64,000 bases of DNA from Rhodosorus marinus. Its lineage: Eukaryota > Rhodophyta > Stylonematophyceae > Stylonematales > Stylonemataceae. The notes beneath the pieces were generated by a model that was not told the origin of the DNA, did not search any database, and saw nothing but the letters and a program-made list of their open reading frames with translations. Made by a program: the position numbers and the translations under genes. The DNA is taken from NCBI GenBank assembly GCA_029953675.1, contig JAMWBK010000002.1:124001-188000 (forward strand), given 5' to 3'. Shown here one piece after another: positions 10,124-20,231 of the stretch (position 1 is the first letter of the stretch; every line of letters starts with the position of its first letter).

Positions 10124-10168
10124 TTCATCTTCGCGCCTTGCGTAGCGCTTCAGGCTGTGCTACTAAAG

Positions 10169-10778
10169 TCGCGAGTCCAAGGGAAATCCCCGCCAAAAAC
10201 GCACTCGAACCCACCCGAAGAAAAAGAGAAACACCTCCGCAACCCCCGGAGAACGTCAAAACCCCCTAACAACCACCAACCGTTTTACACAGACCGAGAA
10301 ACAAGCGGGGTAAAGACCGCTGAAAGCAGCGCCTCCCACGAAAGAACACTTAGGCACCCAAAAATGCGCCAAACCCAACTCCAGACCACAATGTACTCAC
10401 AGCGACGCGCAGTGTGTTTTTTTGTGAGGTGTACCCCTCCAGGTGGGAAAATGCCGTTGCCTTGCCTAGACCACCTAACTCAGAATTGGTGGTCACTCCT
10501 TCGGTACCCTGGCATAGGGCGCTCGTGCAGGAGCCGCAGAAAAGCAATGTGTCAAGCAATCAAGGTTTTGCTGTGCTGCATCGGGGAGTTTAGTTTATCA
10601 AATGAATGAATGTGTTTATTCAAGCTTGCCGGAGAGCATCCAGTTCGATTCGCATATCAAAATCGAAACAGCTTTCATATTAGTAGACCATGTTAGTGGA
10701 GCCGTATCCAAGCCCCTATAAGTAGAGAACCGATGTGGCAAGCCAGGACATGACTGACTCTTCCAGTGCCGATGTGGC
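10169..10778. other. Gene-free stretch: probable remainder of element A 5' UTR and downstream flank of the glycosyltransferase gene
   Basis: 10,173-10,600 is C/A-rich on the plus strand, so GT-rich on the minus strand. That composition matches the 5' UTRs of elements D (45,000-45,240) and C (55,620-55,850). No frame with protein-like content is seen. 10,600-10,778 is the 3' flank of the exostosin-type gene. Confidence 0.4.
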
Positions 10779-12871
10779 TCATCGGCGAACAAACTTCTCC
10801 TTCTTCGTCCGCAGTATTCGAAACAGGTTCGCAAACGGACTATCAGGCTGGTTGAAGGGTGGGTTGTACAGGAAGTTATTCTTAATCCTCTGCCCCTCCG
10901 CCTGCAATCGATCTCTTTCTTCCAATGGGACAGCTCCCAATACAGTTTCCAGCTTGTTTGCATAATGGTAATCCAACATTATAGCAAACTTCCTATAGTC
11001 AAATGCATCCTCCCAGGGAAACTCCGTATTCTCACTCAGGAAAACCGGAATGCAACCTGCGCACGAGAACAACTGACATTAATCCAAAGAGAAACGAGAT
11101 CGCTTCGCTCTCCAGTCAAATGGGCGATGAGCTCCAGTACCCGCATAGATGGCCTCCCACACCCGACCAGTCCAGCCGACGACCCCAGGAGGCCCAATAC
11201 AGAACGCGCTATTGTCAATTGCGGCGCTGTACTGTTGGCGGTCGTCGAAGAAATGCAGATTTTGTTGGTCCTCATGCTTGTAAAACTTTTTGTCCATAAT
11301 CTTCCGACGAATGTGCCTCTTCCGTAAGTCAAACTTTAGCGTTCCTCCGAAATACAACTACATAGTGAAAGTCAGACGAGCCGATCTCAGGTCTTTAGAC
11401 GATCGGCATGAATGGGCAAGCAACGTCCATAATGAACGATAACTAGAGCCAACAGTCAACCAAGGCATGGCAGAAGCTTTGAGTGTAAGCTTGCTGGGCT
11501 GATACTACGTACGAGGTACTGCCGGTCCGAGCTCTTGATAACTGTTACGTTCAGGGTCAGGTGGTCAACATAGGCAGGCACCACAATATCTGTTTCACGT
11601 TGGAAACAGGGGGTATCATAGTCACCCATCGCACCAACAACAATTTGGTCTAGAAGCACTGGTGCTCGTCCTGCAACCCGCGGCCCGAAGAATGAAGTCT
11701 GGTGAGCGTCTATTGGTGGTATAATGTGTTCCCGATATTTGCTTACGGTATCTCGCCGATTGCAACGCTCTTTCGCTGAAGTAGAACAAAGCACAGCCTC
11801 CGAAATCGTGCGCCATTGGTACAATCAATCTACCACCCCAGTCCCTTCCAGGCGCGCTCTGGTCCAGAATGTTCATTGTCTCATTATAGATCAGCGACAA
11901 CGTATCTAAAGGATCTGTTTTTCTGGAACCAACCATCCCCCAGCACCTGCATAAAGCGATCCAGAGAGACGCTTTGGTCAGGTTCATCGGCACAATGGGT
12001 ATAAGGGAATTCTCGTCGGACTGTATTCGATACTTGCAAAAGGAAGTCAAAAACAAAGTCTCATGCAACTCACCCTGGCTGGTAGTGAAAGCAATACTGA
12101 AAATAGGGAACGAACACGAAGTCGGCTTCTTCAGGAGTAACATCCTCCATGATCTCATTCAAAAATAGTGTCAAGCGCTTGTCCCAACATCCCAGCGTGT
12201 TGTCACACTTATCACTGGTCTTCAAACACTTGAGCGTCAGGGGCGAGACTGGTGCAACCCAAATCTTTAAACCGTAGGCTATACTCCGGGCATCTGCCAG
12301 TTCCTCGGCGGTGTCTTCGAAAACGTTTTGAAGGAAATTCGGCGAAGTCAGATATGACCAGCCTAACAGGAACGGGCAGAAGGCTCATCTTACTCAATAG
12401 ACGTGTTTTGCCAGGAACTACGTCGCCAACAAGAGAGTCAAAGGTCGGGTAATACCCATCCCTGGAGTAGTTAAACTTCAAATTTCCTGGAATGCTCAGC
12501 TCCTCAGGGAATAATCGCGCTCGTTGCCATCCGCTAGTTCCAGACCTAGGGTGTCCACTGGAGTCCACAACGAGGTGCGTGCCAGTCCCTGTGGCATCAA
12601 CTGTGCCAGCTTCTCCGGTTGAGCTCACCACTAGCCCTCTCACTGCATCAGAACCATTCGAGATTGTACTCCCAGCGATACCGGCGTGCAGCGGGATACC
12701 TGCTGATGCAAACCAGAGTATGCTACATATGGTAAACGCAAGGCTGACCAACAGAACATTCCACAACCGGGACCTGGGGAACAGGCTCAATGATTTTTCT
12801 CTCAATCCGAGTCCCTTTTCGGATTCAAATCCAACTCTCTGCTCTGTCCTGAACCTTTGATTAGCAACCAT
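10779..12871 (-). CDS. Exostosin-type (GT47-like) glycosyltransferase, type II membrane protein, multi-exon
   Basis: ATG at 12,871 opens a short cytoplasmic tail, one membrane anchor (V-L-L-V-S-L-A-F-T-I-C-S-I-L-W-F) and a stem, as in Golgi glycosyltransferases. Exons chosen from GT/AG, phase and continuity: 12871-12394, 12314-12074, 11971-11947, 11858-11747, 11670-11513, 11357-11141, 11056-10779, about 502 aa. Exostosin landmarks in order: T-P-E-E-A-D-F-V-F-V-P-Y-F, then M-A-H-D-F-G-G-C, D-I-V-V-P-A-Y, L-L-Y-F-G-G-T, F-C-I-G-P, G-C-I-P-V-F-L-S and F-P-W-E-D-A-F-D-Y. The family builds polysaccharide or glycan chains in the Golgi lumen; the substrate is unknown. The 25-nt exon is doubtful: one 217-bp intron (11,857-12,073) also keeps frame, and skipped frames there look partly coding. 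Element A ends close to its 3' side. Confidence 0.8.
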
Positions 12872-12931
12872 ATCCAGGGAACAAACCGAACCGCTCCGTT
12901 CAATAGCTGAGGCAACTCTCTCACAAGTCTC

Positions 12932-13363
12932 TTACCCCTGTCTGGTCATCGCGACGCGAAAGTACCCCACGTGGAAGTACTGCACTAAGGTCAAGGTCGT
13001 TTCTAAAAGCAAAAACAAACCCTCCCCGCTGACACTGATTGTCACACAGCTACAGTTCACGTCCACCTCATTAAAAACTACTTTTCTACCGCGCCTCCCA
13101 TCCGAATCCCTCTTAACACCGCAGTCCAACAAGGCACCCACCAGCCTTGCTGAATTCAAAGTAGTACGTAGGCCGGACTTCCGCACCTGACGATTTACAT
13201 CATATCCGCCGCCAGTAGGCCCACCCTGAGGCAATACCACAAATCGGGGGCTTTCCAACAACAAAAAATTGAAGCCCTCCCTAAACTCCAAGTGGATTCG
13301 AGGCTTTCGCACAGGAATGAAAGGATCATCTACTAGACAACCCAAATTTTCACCGCGAGACAT
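12932..13363 (-). CDS. Hypothetical protein, 143 aa
   Basis: ATG at 13,363 to a stop at 12,932. Composition is protein-like, with R-I-H-L-E-F-R-E-G-F-N-F-L-L-L, F-V-V-L-P-Q-G-G-P-T-G-G-G-Y and V-N-C-S-C-V-T-I-S-V-S-G-E-G. No family is recognised, and there is no clear signal peptide or membrane segment. It lies on the same strand as the glycosyltransferase, and only 60 bp separate its stop from that gene's ATG. It may therefore be a neighbouring gene, a 5' exon relic or chance. A tandem repeat (13,341-13,435) covers its start codon and provides a second in-frame-looking ATG context upstream. Confidence 0.35.
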   Translation of the reverse strand: MSRGENLGCLVDDPFIPVRKPRIHLEFREGFNFLLLESPRFVVLPQGGPTGGGYDVNRQVRKSGLRTTLNSARLVGALLDCGVKRDSDGRRGRKVVFNEVDVNCSCVTISVSGEGLFLLLETTLTLVQYFHVGYFRVAMTRQG

Positions 13364-13435
13364 AAATTGGAACGTACAATGGTCCCAAATTTACCGCGAG
13401 ACATAAATTGGAACGTACAATGGTCCCAAATTTTA
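13341..13435. repeat. Tandem duplication, about 42 bp x 2
   Basis: Two near-identical units, 13,341-13,383 and 13,384-13,424, share ACCGCGAGACATAAATTGG and CAATGGTCCCAAATTT. They differ by a 2-bp indel. The repeat spans the start of the hypothetical ORF on the minus strand. Confidence 0.85.
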
Positions 13436-14830
13436 TCTATGCCACATATGCGAATGTTCGCCATCAGTGGGGAACAAACGCTCTAATACGCATATCTTCC
13501 CTCACGAGAACCTGCCTAACCTTTTGTATAGCTCGGATAGCCCGGGTTTGTCTTATGACCGTGGATGTCTAAATCAAAATGCGAACAAGAAAGGTGTTTA
13601 CCTTCCTGCGATTTTAGCACCTGAGCATGGCGATGTTTGCGTGGAGAGCCAATACCTCACAGAATTCCCTCGCCTAAATCCGAACAGGTGCCTAGTTTAT
13701 GGAAGTTCAGCACAAGTTTCGAGTCCGGGGCCGTAAAGTTAGAGCGTTTTCATAGTCTCCAGCTACAAATTGTTTTTTAGGGTTGGTCAGTTGCGATGGT
13801 TTTTTTTTTTTGATATTCCGTTCGTGAACAAGGGGAGATACTCAGAACAAGGTACTCCTCGGTGTTTGGTTAAGGATATTAGTGGGGAACAGGCGATTCC
13901 AGTCCACAGGTACCCTAGAAGTTCCAAGCACCAGAAAAGCCCGAGAACACGAGGTTTTGACGGGGTGGTATTGGAAAACATACGTTCTGAGGAGCATGTT
14001 GGGGAACGCGAAGTATTTGTATAGTCTATATTAAGAGTTGTACCATCGGTAGATGATTGGAATTTATTACCGATAAATGCGAAATGATCATAATTTCGAG
14101 AGTTTTGCGGTAATTAACGATAATATCGATAATTAGCGGTTAGTTGTTTTTTTCAAAATCGGATCTAATCCCCGCTAAAGCTCGGAAAATGAAAAAAGTA
14201 AAAATACCGAGAATTACCCACCCCGGCAAGTACCGACCACCCATATACTCGCAAAAACTCAACCTTTTTTTTCACACAAACTAACCTCTTTTGTTTTTCT
14301 TACAAGCTTGGAAGCGTTTTGCAAGTGAGAAGATCGGATTCAATCTGCCGAATACCACCGTATTCATTTAGCTGAGGTGGTTATTCTGGGGCTAAGACAA
14401 AAAAGAGCAGGTAATATTGATTGTTTGTAGATGATTCCTGCAATATTGACTGATTTTCGATCAATCCTCGTACAAAAAATCAACGCACAAATACCCCCGA
14501 TTGGTTCTGAACCCTTTTCATAATGCCATAGGGCCATTTTTAATCCTACGTCATCGCGCCTTCTCTGTTCTGCGTGTCGCATCAGGCCATCTTGTAAGAC
14601 CACCGCTTCATTGCCCTAACGTTGTAGATATATTTTTAATTCATGCGCTATGGTTGGTAGTGTCGTTATTATTTCTAAAATAGGCTATTGGGCAGCACAT
14701 TCGTATTATGAAGAAAAACCATCGCCCTATAATTATAATGAATTATTAAACTAAACTTCACACTACCATATAACCTGCTGCGTGAAAAAGCTTGGAGGAA
14801 AAGTTTGAGCAGGAATTCACGGAACACTCA
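13436..14830. other. AT-rich stretch without a supported gene
   Basis: Short frames only. 13,990-14,330 is rich in ATAA, CGATAAT and T-runs. I see no RNA gene, conserved protein segment or clear repeat relationship to the rest of the window. Confidence 0.4.
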
Positions 14831-14831
14831 C

Positions 14832-14866
14832 TTTTTCTCGGGGTATTCGGCTCTGAATAAACGGAT
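14832..14866 (+). mobile_element. 3'-tail-only fragment of an A/D-type element
   Basis: TCGGGGTATTCGGCTCTGAA followed by TAAACGGATGATG matches the 3' UTR end of element D (49,655-49,690, TCAGGGTAGTTAGCCTCTGA...) and the nested copy at 54,987-55,050 (CTCTGAATAAACGGATCAT on the minus strand). Only about 35 bp are present, so this looks like an extremely 5'-truncated insertion. No target-site duplication was identified. Confidence 0.5.
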
Positions 14867-15052
14867 GATGATGAACATTCGACTGTATACGCGATCGCAA
14901 CTTTGGGGTAGAGTCAATGCGAACTGGGCAAGCCACGGTTTCACCAGCTCCCAGAGTGGAAACAGGAAAGGAAGACCTGAAAACAAATTCTGCAAGAAGA
15001 TGTTGATGATTTCGATGCCCCAGAACATCTTGATCCTGATATCTCGGACAGG

Positions 15053-17587
15053 ATGTTACCGGTCTTATACGTCGACAAGAAGGACGGGGGAAGACGCCTG
15101 TGCGTGGACTACCGCCGGCTGAACAACATCACCGTAAGAGAAAAGACGACTCCGCCAAGAGTCGAGGAACTCATGGACACGTTGAGTAACGCCCGGGTGT
15201 TCGCAACGTTGGATCTCCGGTCCGGGTATTGGCAACTTCCTATTGACCCATCCTCACCGGAAAAAACTGCGTTCACGACGTGCTTTGGACAGTACCAGTG
15301 GAATTTCATGCCGTTTGGATTTAATGCACCCTCGGTGTTCATTCGCTACCTGACGGATGTATTGTACGACTTTATCAACGAATGCGTGGTGTTGTACGTC
15401 GACGATATACTGATTTACTCGGCGACTCAGGAGGACCACGAGAAAGATGTCCGACGTGTATTACGACAACTAGAGCAGCATCAACTAGTTGTCAAACATT
15501 CGAAGTGTCAGTTCGGAGTACGTGAAGTTTGCTACCTGGGTCAAATATTGGCGGGAGGCACTCGCCGCCCCGACCCAAGGAAGGTGGAGACTATTCAGCG
15601 TTGGAAGCCCCCAACAACTACTAAAGAATTACGGGCGTTCATGGGATTCGCAAACTTCCTACGACCGTTTGTCCCTCACTTTGCGTCAATCGCTGCACCA
15701 CTCCACGCCCTAACGAAGAAAAACAAGCGCTGGATATGGCAACATGACGAACAGAAAGCGTTCGAGGCATTGAAAAAGGCAATAGCAGACACCGCCTTGC
15801 TATATATGGTTGATCCTACACTTCCGTTTATTATTCAAACGGATGCCAGCGACACCGGAGTTGGAGGTATTCTCTTTCAAAAACAAGGCGACCAGGAGGT
15901 TCCAGTGGCATACATGTCGCGATTGTTCAATGCAACGGAGCTTCGCTACAGCACGTACGAGAAGGAGCTATATGCCATCGTACTGGCAGTACGACAGTGG
16001 TCAATCTACCTGGATGGGCAACATTTCACGGTGCGCACGGATCACAACCCGTTGCGCTTCCTCCAAACCCAGACAACGCTCACCAGGCGACAAGGTCGCT
16101 ATGTCAATACGCTCTTACCATATTCATTTACGATCGAGCATGTACGGGGCAGTCTCAATATCGCGGACGCCCTCAGCCGCGACGCACTACGGGCGATCCG
16201 CGTGACATCAGCTGCCGACTGGACTGAAGACTACGGAGCTGACGCGGAGTTCTCCACGCAATTCCGCAGCCCTAGGCAGTTTGAAGGTTTTCAACGGAAG
16301 GGGGGACTGCTATTCTTGCATGCACGACTTTGTGTACCAAAAAATCGTATCAGTGAAATCATCGACGCACACCACCAATCTGTCACGGCAGGGCACTTTG
16401 GAGCCCACGCGAACTACCGAGTAATTCGACGACGCTACTACTGGCCTGCAATGCGCAAGGATGTCTACACCCGCGTCCAACAATGCTCGGTTTGTGCACG
16501 GGAACAACCGCTGCGTCGGCATCAAGGGGAACTACAACCCCTCCCGTACCGGAACAACGGGCCGCTGATTGGACGATGGATTTCATCACTGCATTTCCCA
16601 ACGTCAAGGGACATGATGCCATTCTGGTGGTCGTTGACCGGCTTACGAAGTATGCCGTGTTCATTCCCACAACAAAGACGGTGACTGCAGAAGAGGTGGC
16701 AGCGCTGATCGTGAAGAATATTATCGCGTGGTTCGGACTACCACAAAGTTTCGTCACCGATCGTGATAAGGTCTTTACCGCCACCTGATGCAAGTAATGG
16801 GGATTGACCACCTACTGTCGACGGCGTATCACCCTGAAACGGATGGGCAAACAGAAAGCGTCAACCAGACCCTCCAGATTATGCTGAGATGCTGTTATAC
16901 GAGCCACACTTGGGTACAGAGTTCACCCCTGCTTCAACTGGCGTATAATAATCATACTTCAGCGAGTACCGGATATTCCCCATATTTCTTGTTAACAGGA
17001 GGGCACCCGCGGCTCAATTTGGACACCTCAACCCCTTCTACTACGATTCATAATCTGGCCGATGCTGCTACCGCATTCTCGCAACGTCCTCAACGAATCC
17101 TCGCTGACGCACGTAAATCCATGGCCCTGGCGCAGGAGTTATACACGGAACAGGCAAATTCACGACGTCATGCCAAAGTCTTCAATACCGGAGACAACCA
17201 ACGCGAAATCTATCCCTGGACGGCCCAACACGCTTTCAACATCGATGGTTGGGTCCGTTCCCCATCACTACTAAACATTCCGATGTGGTCTATACTCTGC
17301 AGTTACCAGATGAGATGCGGATCCATCCAACATTCCACGTCTCATTGTTGAAAAGTGTACCACCTACTACCACGACGCCGGTTGTACACAGTCTACCTAT
17401 CCAGTCACACCTACCCTCAACCCAACCTATCCTCTCGATCCTGAACATGAGGAATACCGATGAGGGGCTTCGGGAATTCCTATGCTACCGCGAACAGGAA
17501 TGCTGGACCGATGCGACCTGGATCGCTGAACCAGACTACCCAACCGATCTCCAATCTCGGCGCCGACTCCGCCACTACCTGAACTAA
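15053..17587 (+). pseudogene. Ty3/gypsy pol polyprotein: RT, RNase H, integrase, chromodomain-like end (frameshifted)
   Basis: The first frame (15,053-16,684) contains V-D-K-K-D-G-G-R-R-L-C-V-D-Y-R, L-D-L-R-S-G-Y-W-Q, the RT active site V-L-Y-V-D-D-I-L-I-Y and RNase H blocks T-D-A-S-D-T-G-V-G-G and D-A-L-S-R-D. It ends with an integrase zinc finger, H-H...C-S-V-C. The catalytic core continues in another frame (16,483-16,788) with W-T-M-D-F-I-T and V-T-D-R-D-K-V-F, and in a third (16,788-17,200) with H-P-E-T-D-G-Q-T-E, completing the D, D and E residues. The last frame (17,249-17,587) has H-P-T-F-H-V-S-L-L-K and a chromodomain-like W-T-D-A-T-W-I-A-E-P-D-Y. At least three frameshifts mean it cannot be expressed as one protein. 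The N-terminal RT part is missing. Confidence 0.85.
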
Positions 17588-17663
17588 CGGAAAGTACTCG
17601 ATGCTCTGCCTGACGGCTGAAGTTGAACACTTTTGAGTTTGTACCCAAACTAGGCGGGAGGAA

Positions 17664-17864
17664 TGTGAGGAACTCCCCGGACAGACTGTATTTTCACTCC
17701 CTATTTTTAGATTGACGTTTAGCCTCCAGCACTTACTTTTAGGGGGGGTTACCGCAGGTCATAGTTTACAGTAACCACAAGACTATATAAGACCCAGCTT
17801 TGCTAGATCTTGAGACCTAGAATTGAGCAAAGACAAGTGGGTTCGAAGAGTTCTTGACATAATC
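17664..17864 (+). repeat. Candidate 3' LTR of the gypsy-like element
   Basis: It starts TGTGAGG directly after a purine tract and contains CTATATAAG and a downstream transcript-start-like region. A partner LTR was not found, so the assignment rests on position and composition alone. Confidence 0.4.
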
Positions 17865-18150
17865 ATGACTCATGACGTGCACGTAAGAGCCTGTAATGCA
17901 AAGAAGTAATCATAACTCAATACCTGGACTGCAGATGTTTGATTATCAGATTAATAATGATTGAATGGCGGACCGTTTATCGGACGCGTTTATCGGAAAG
18001 GCGATCGGACCTGTTTTTTTGAAGAATAGCAATCGGATACCCCCTGATTTTATACTGATTTTCAATAGTCTAAACCCTTCAAAAATTATCCGTACCGTCC
18101 GACAAACGGTATCGGACGGTACACGACAACATTATTATTATGCGATAACC
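17865..18150. repeat. Dispersed repeat with multiple TATCGGAC motifs, copy 1
   Basis: Related over about 300 bp to 37,150-37,495. Shared blocks in the same order: CATGATT/CATGACT, AAGAAGTAA, GATTGAAT, CGGACCGTTTATCGGAC, CGATCGGACCTGTTTTT (GCAGTCGGACCGGTTTTT in the other copy), GAAGAAT, TTTTATACTG, and a terminal cluster around TATCGGACGGTAC. TATCGGACCG and its reverse complement occur several times. No coding frame is seen. It could be the end region of a DNA transposon or a non-autonomous element. Confidence 0.6.
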
Positions 18151-18333
18151 TGCGTTTTCAGCGGGTGGTTCGAAGATGCGCGTTTCCTCAAAACAATTTG
18201 ATGCAAAACTCAAAAATTCTTTTGGTTTAGATGAGACCGTGGACAGTGAGCTTGGGGGTTAAAGCGTACTAACAGTAGGGTTATGCCAGGTGGGTCGGGT
18301 TTTCGCTGTTTACCCCTCTGAACCCCCCTCCTC

Positions 18334-19242
18334 ACGCACTGATGCGATTCAGCATAGCCTCACCTGGGGCCAACACAGTGCAGCTCACGCAATCTTGCTC
18401 AACTCTCCCCTCCACCGCAAGCCACCGCCGCTCGCGTCCGCGGCCTGGGAGGCCATCTATCGCACGTGTGGTTAACCACTTTGCCTTCGTCACTGGGACA
18501 CCGTTTCGACGCCTTTCCAGTTCCCCACTGCCGCAAAGATTTACCTGGCTTGCCACAAGCCCCGTGGCACTCTAATCGGCCGTCTTTCTGTCTGATGTGA
18601 GAGTCGGATTGACGCGTGTGGTTACCACTTCTTAAGCTCATGTGGACTGTTGAGAGGTCTTGGTACGAAGCGTCACACATCGCCTCAAGTACATTCTCAG
18701 CGAATCCTTGACTCGGGTAGGGCATACGATTGAGGTGGAATCGGAACTGCCCAGATCGGTCTCGGCAAGGCACCGCCTCGCTGCATCGCAGATCTACTCA
18801 TCTCCGTCACTGCCGCCGCTCAGCATATGTGCACCTCGCGATCACATGCCCTGTGGCAAGCGCATCTCAGCTTTGCCGCCCGTTGCCGAGGAGCAGCCGC
18901 TTCGGCCCTTCGCCGAGTGAAAGAACGACGGTATACTGAGAGTATGGCCAGTCTGCCTTGCGCTGAGCGTCGTTCTCACCAGTTTCAGCCTTCGTTGTGG
19001 CAACCTTCGGCCACGTGGATAAGTCGGTTTTGGAGTGGTAGTAAAACCACCAGTGGTTGCGGAAACGTTTTTCTGAGCATCCTATGGAATACTTGGAACT
19101 CTATCGCCGTTTCAGTGTCGACCTGTGGCGATATTCTAGCTGCATGTTGCCGAGGCGCGCCATATAGGCGCTTGGGTTTGCATGTTTCTCTCCCGAGTTC
19201 TTAGTTACAGTCCACGCCTTGCGTAGCGCTTCAGGCTATGCT
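18334..19242 (+). mobile_element. 5'-truncated element B copy (3' end of ORF2 plus 3' UTR)
   Basis: The 5' break falls within the segment encoding T-D-A-I-Q-H-S-L-T-W-G-Q-H. The copy covers the zinc finger, endonuclease and C terminus of ORF2 in several frames and ends GCCTTGCGTAGCGCTTCAGG then CTATGCTAGTA at about 19,246. It keeps TGGTTAACC where the long B copy has a 1-nt deletion, which dates that deletion to the individual B copy. Confidence 0.75.
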
Positions 19243-19258
19243 AGTATAAAAGCTACGA
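19243..19258 (+). other. AGTATAAAA flank, left copy
   Basis: AGTATAAAA at 19,243-19,251 recurs at 21,055-21,063, just after the next B fragment. The pair could be a target-site duplication bracketing the 5S-B unit. The left copy also overlaps the tail of the preceding B fragment, so this is suggestive only. It also lies just upstream of the 5S sequence, where a TATA-like element could act. Confidence 0.35.
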
Positions 19259-19376
19259 GATACGTTCATACCTCTCGAACATGCACCCGATCCAATCTCA
19301 AATTCGGAAGTTAAGCTCGAACGGGCCAGGAGAGTACTGAGGTCAGGGATGACTCGGGAACGCCAGGTGACGTATC
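19259..19376 (+). rRNA. 5S rRNA sequence, complete, fused to a truncated B element
   Basis: About 118 nt. GATACGT at the 5' end pairs with ACGTATC at the 3' end (helix I). Landmarks of eukaryotic 5S RNA are in order: CATACC, GCACCCGATCC, TCGGAAGTTAAGC (with the box A region), GAGAGTACTGAGGTCAGGGATG and GACTCGGGAACGCC (box C region). A T-run (TTTT, 19,377-19,380) follows. 5S RNA is the small RNA of the large ribosomal subunit, transcribed by RNA polymerase III. It is alone here and not in an array. It sits between two B-element fragments, with the second starting within a few bases of its T-run. It may therefore be a retrotransposed chimaera and not a functional gene. Confidence 0.85.
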
Positions 19377-19380
19377 TTTT

Positions 19381-20231
19381 GTCTATGATGGTCTACAACA
19401 GGCGTTCCGGAAGTGCAACGCGGTGCCGGACGAGAATCGATCCCGTTTTCGCTCCGGGCGGGAACTGCTATGAGGACGAACTGAGGCGCTTGAGGACTCA
19501 CCCATTGACAGAGTTCGTCCCCCCCCGTTCTTGCCGATGAGGGAGAAGCTAGCCCCGGGTCACCTGTTGCAGATTACCAGGGTCTGAGCCGATTGTGGAG
19601 CTCCCGCACTGATGTGAATCAACATAGACTCACCTTGGGCCAACACAGTGCCGCTCACGCAATCTTGCTCAACTCTCCCCTCACGCCGCCTACCATCGCC
19701 GCTCGTCTCCGCGGCATGGGAGGCCATCTCTCGCACCTGTGGTTAACCACTCTGCCTTCGTCGCCGGGTCACCGTCTCGATGCCTTCCAGTTCCGCTCCG
19801 CCGCACGGATCTACCTAGGTTTGCCACAAGCCCCGTGGCACTCTAATCGGCCGTCTTTCTGTCAGGGATGTGAGAGCCGGATTGACGCTTGTGGCTACCA
19901 CAAGTTCTTGGGTTCTGCTTCGGTACCCTCGGCCCCCAGGGGGACCTGTGCAGGGGGGGGGGAAGGGATGTCGAATGTTTAACTCGGGTAGGGCATACGG
20001 TTGAGGTGGAATCGGAACTACCCAGATCGGTCTCGGACACGGCGCCGGCCCGCTGTATCGCAGATCTTCTTGTCTCAGACCCTGCCGCCCGACGCTTAGC
20101 ATATGTTGACCTCGCGATTACATGCCCTGTAGCGAGCGCCCACCTCACGGGGGCCGCCCGCCGCCGAGGGGCAGCCGCTTCGGCTCTTCAGTGAAGGAAC
20201 GACGGTATGCTGAAAGCATGGCCAGTCTGCC
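19381..20231 (+). mobile_element. 5'-truncated element B copy, left part, fused to 5S rRNA
   Basis: Similarity to B begins at TGATGGTCTACAACAGGCG, equivalent to B at about 9,058, directly after the 5S T-run. It covers D-V-N-Q-H-R-L-T-L-G-Q-H, W-L-T-T-L-P and R-S-A-A-R-I-Y-L-G. A rearranged stretch with a G-run (about 19,940-19,980) follows, then the endonuclease core C-I-A-D-L-L-V-S-D. It breaks at AGTCTGCC (20,231), where a foreign segment starts, and resumes at 20,787. Confidence 0.7.

Larger units (their letters stand above)
5352..10168 (+). mobile_element. Element B: near full-length non-LTR retrotransposon with restriction-like endonuclease
   Basis: Order: pyrimidine- and GT-rich 5' UTR (about 5,352-5,611), ORF1 (5,612-7,021), 31-nt gap, ORF2 (7,053-10,123), and a short 3' UTR ending TGCTACTAAAG at 10,168. 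There is no poly(A) tail. An imperfect direct repeat flanks it: GAGTCCCAGGAAAGTCCC from 5,330 and GAGTCCAAGGGAAATCCC from 10,173, a likely target-site duplication. The 3' end agrees with five truncated copies between 18,334 and 24,310, which all end in a variant of TGCTAGTAAAG. Lesions are few: one in-frame TGA in each ORF and a 1-nt deletion. By architecture it belongs with the R2/CRE/NeSL-type elements that use a restriction-like endonuclease. Confidence 0.8.
14870..17870 (+). mobile_element. Ty3/gypsy-like LTR retrotransposon, 5'-truncated
   Basis: The pol region (15,049-17,587) is followed by a polypurine tract (GGCGGGAGGA, about 17,653-17,662) and a candidate 3' LTR starting TGTGAGGAACTC at 17,664. 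The candidate LTR holds a TATA box, CTATATAAG (about 17,783), as expected for an LTR promoter. I could not find gag, protease, a primer-binding site or a matching 5' LTR upstream of 15,049. The right LTR border is uncertain, because another dispersed repeat starts near 17,865. Confidence 0.75.
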
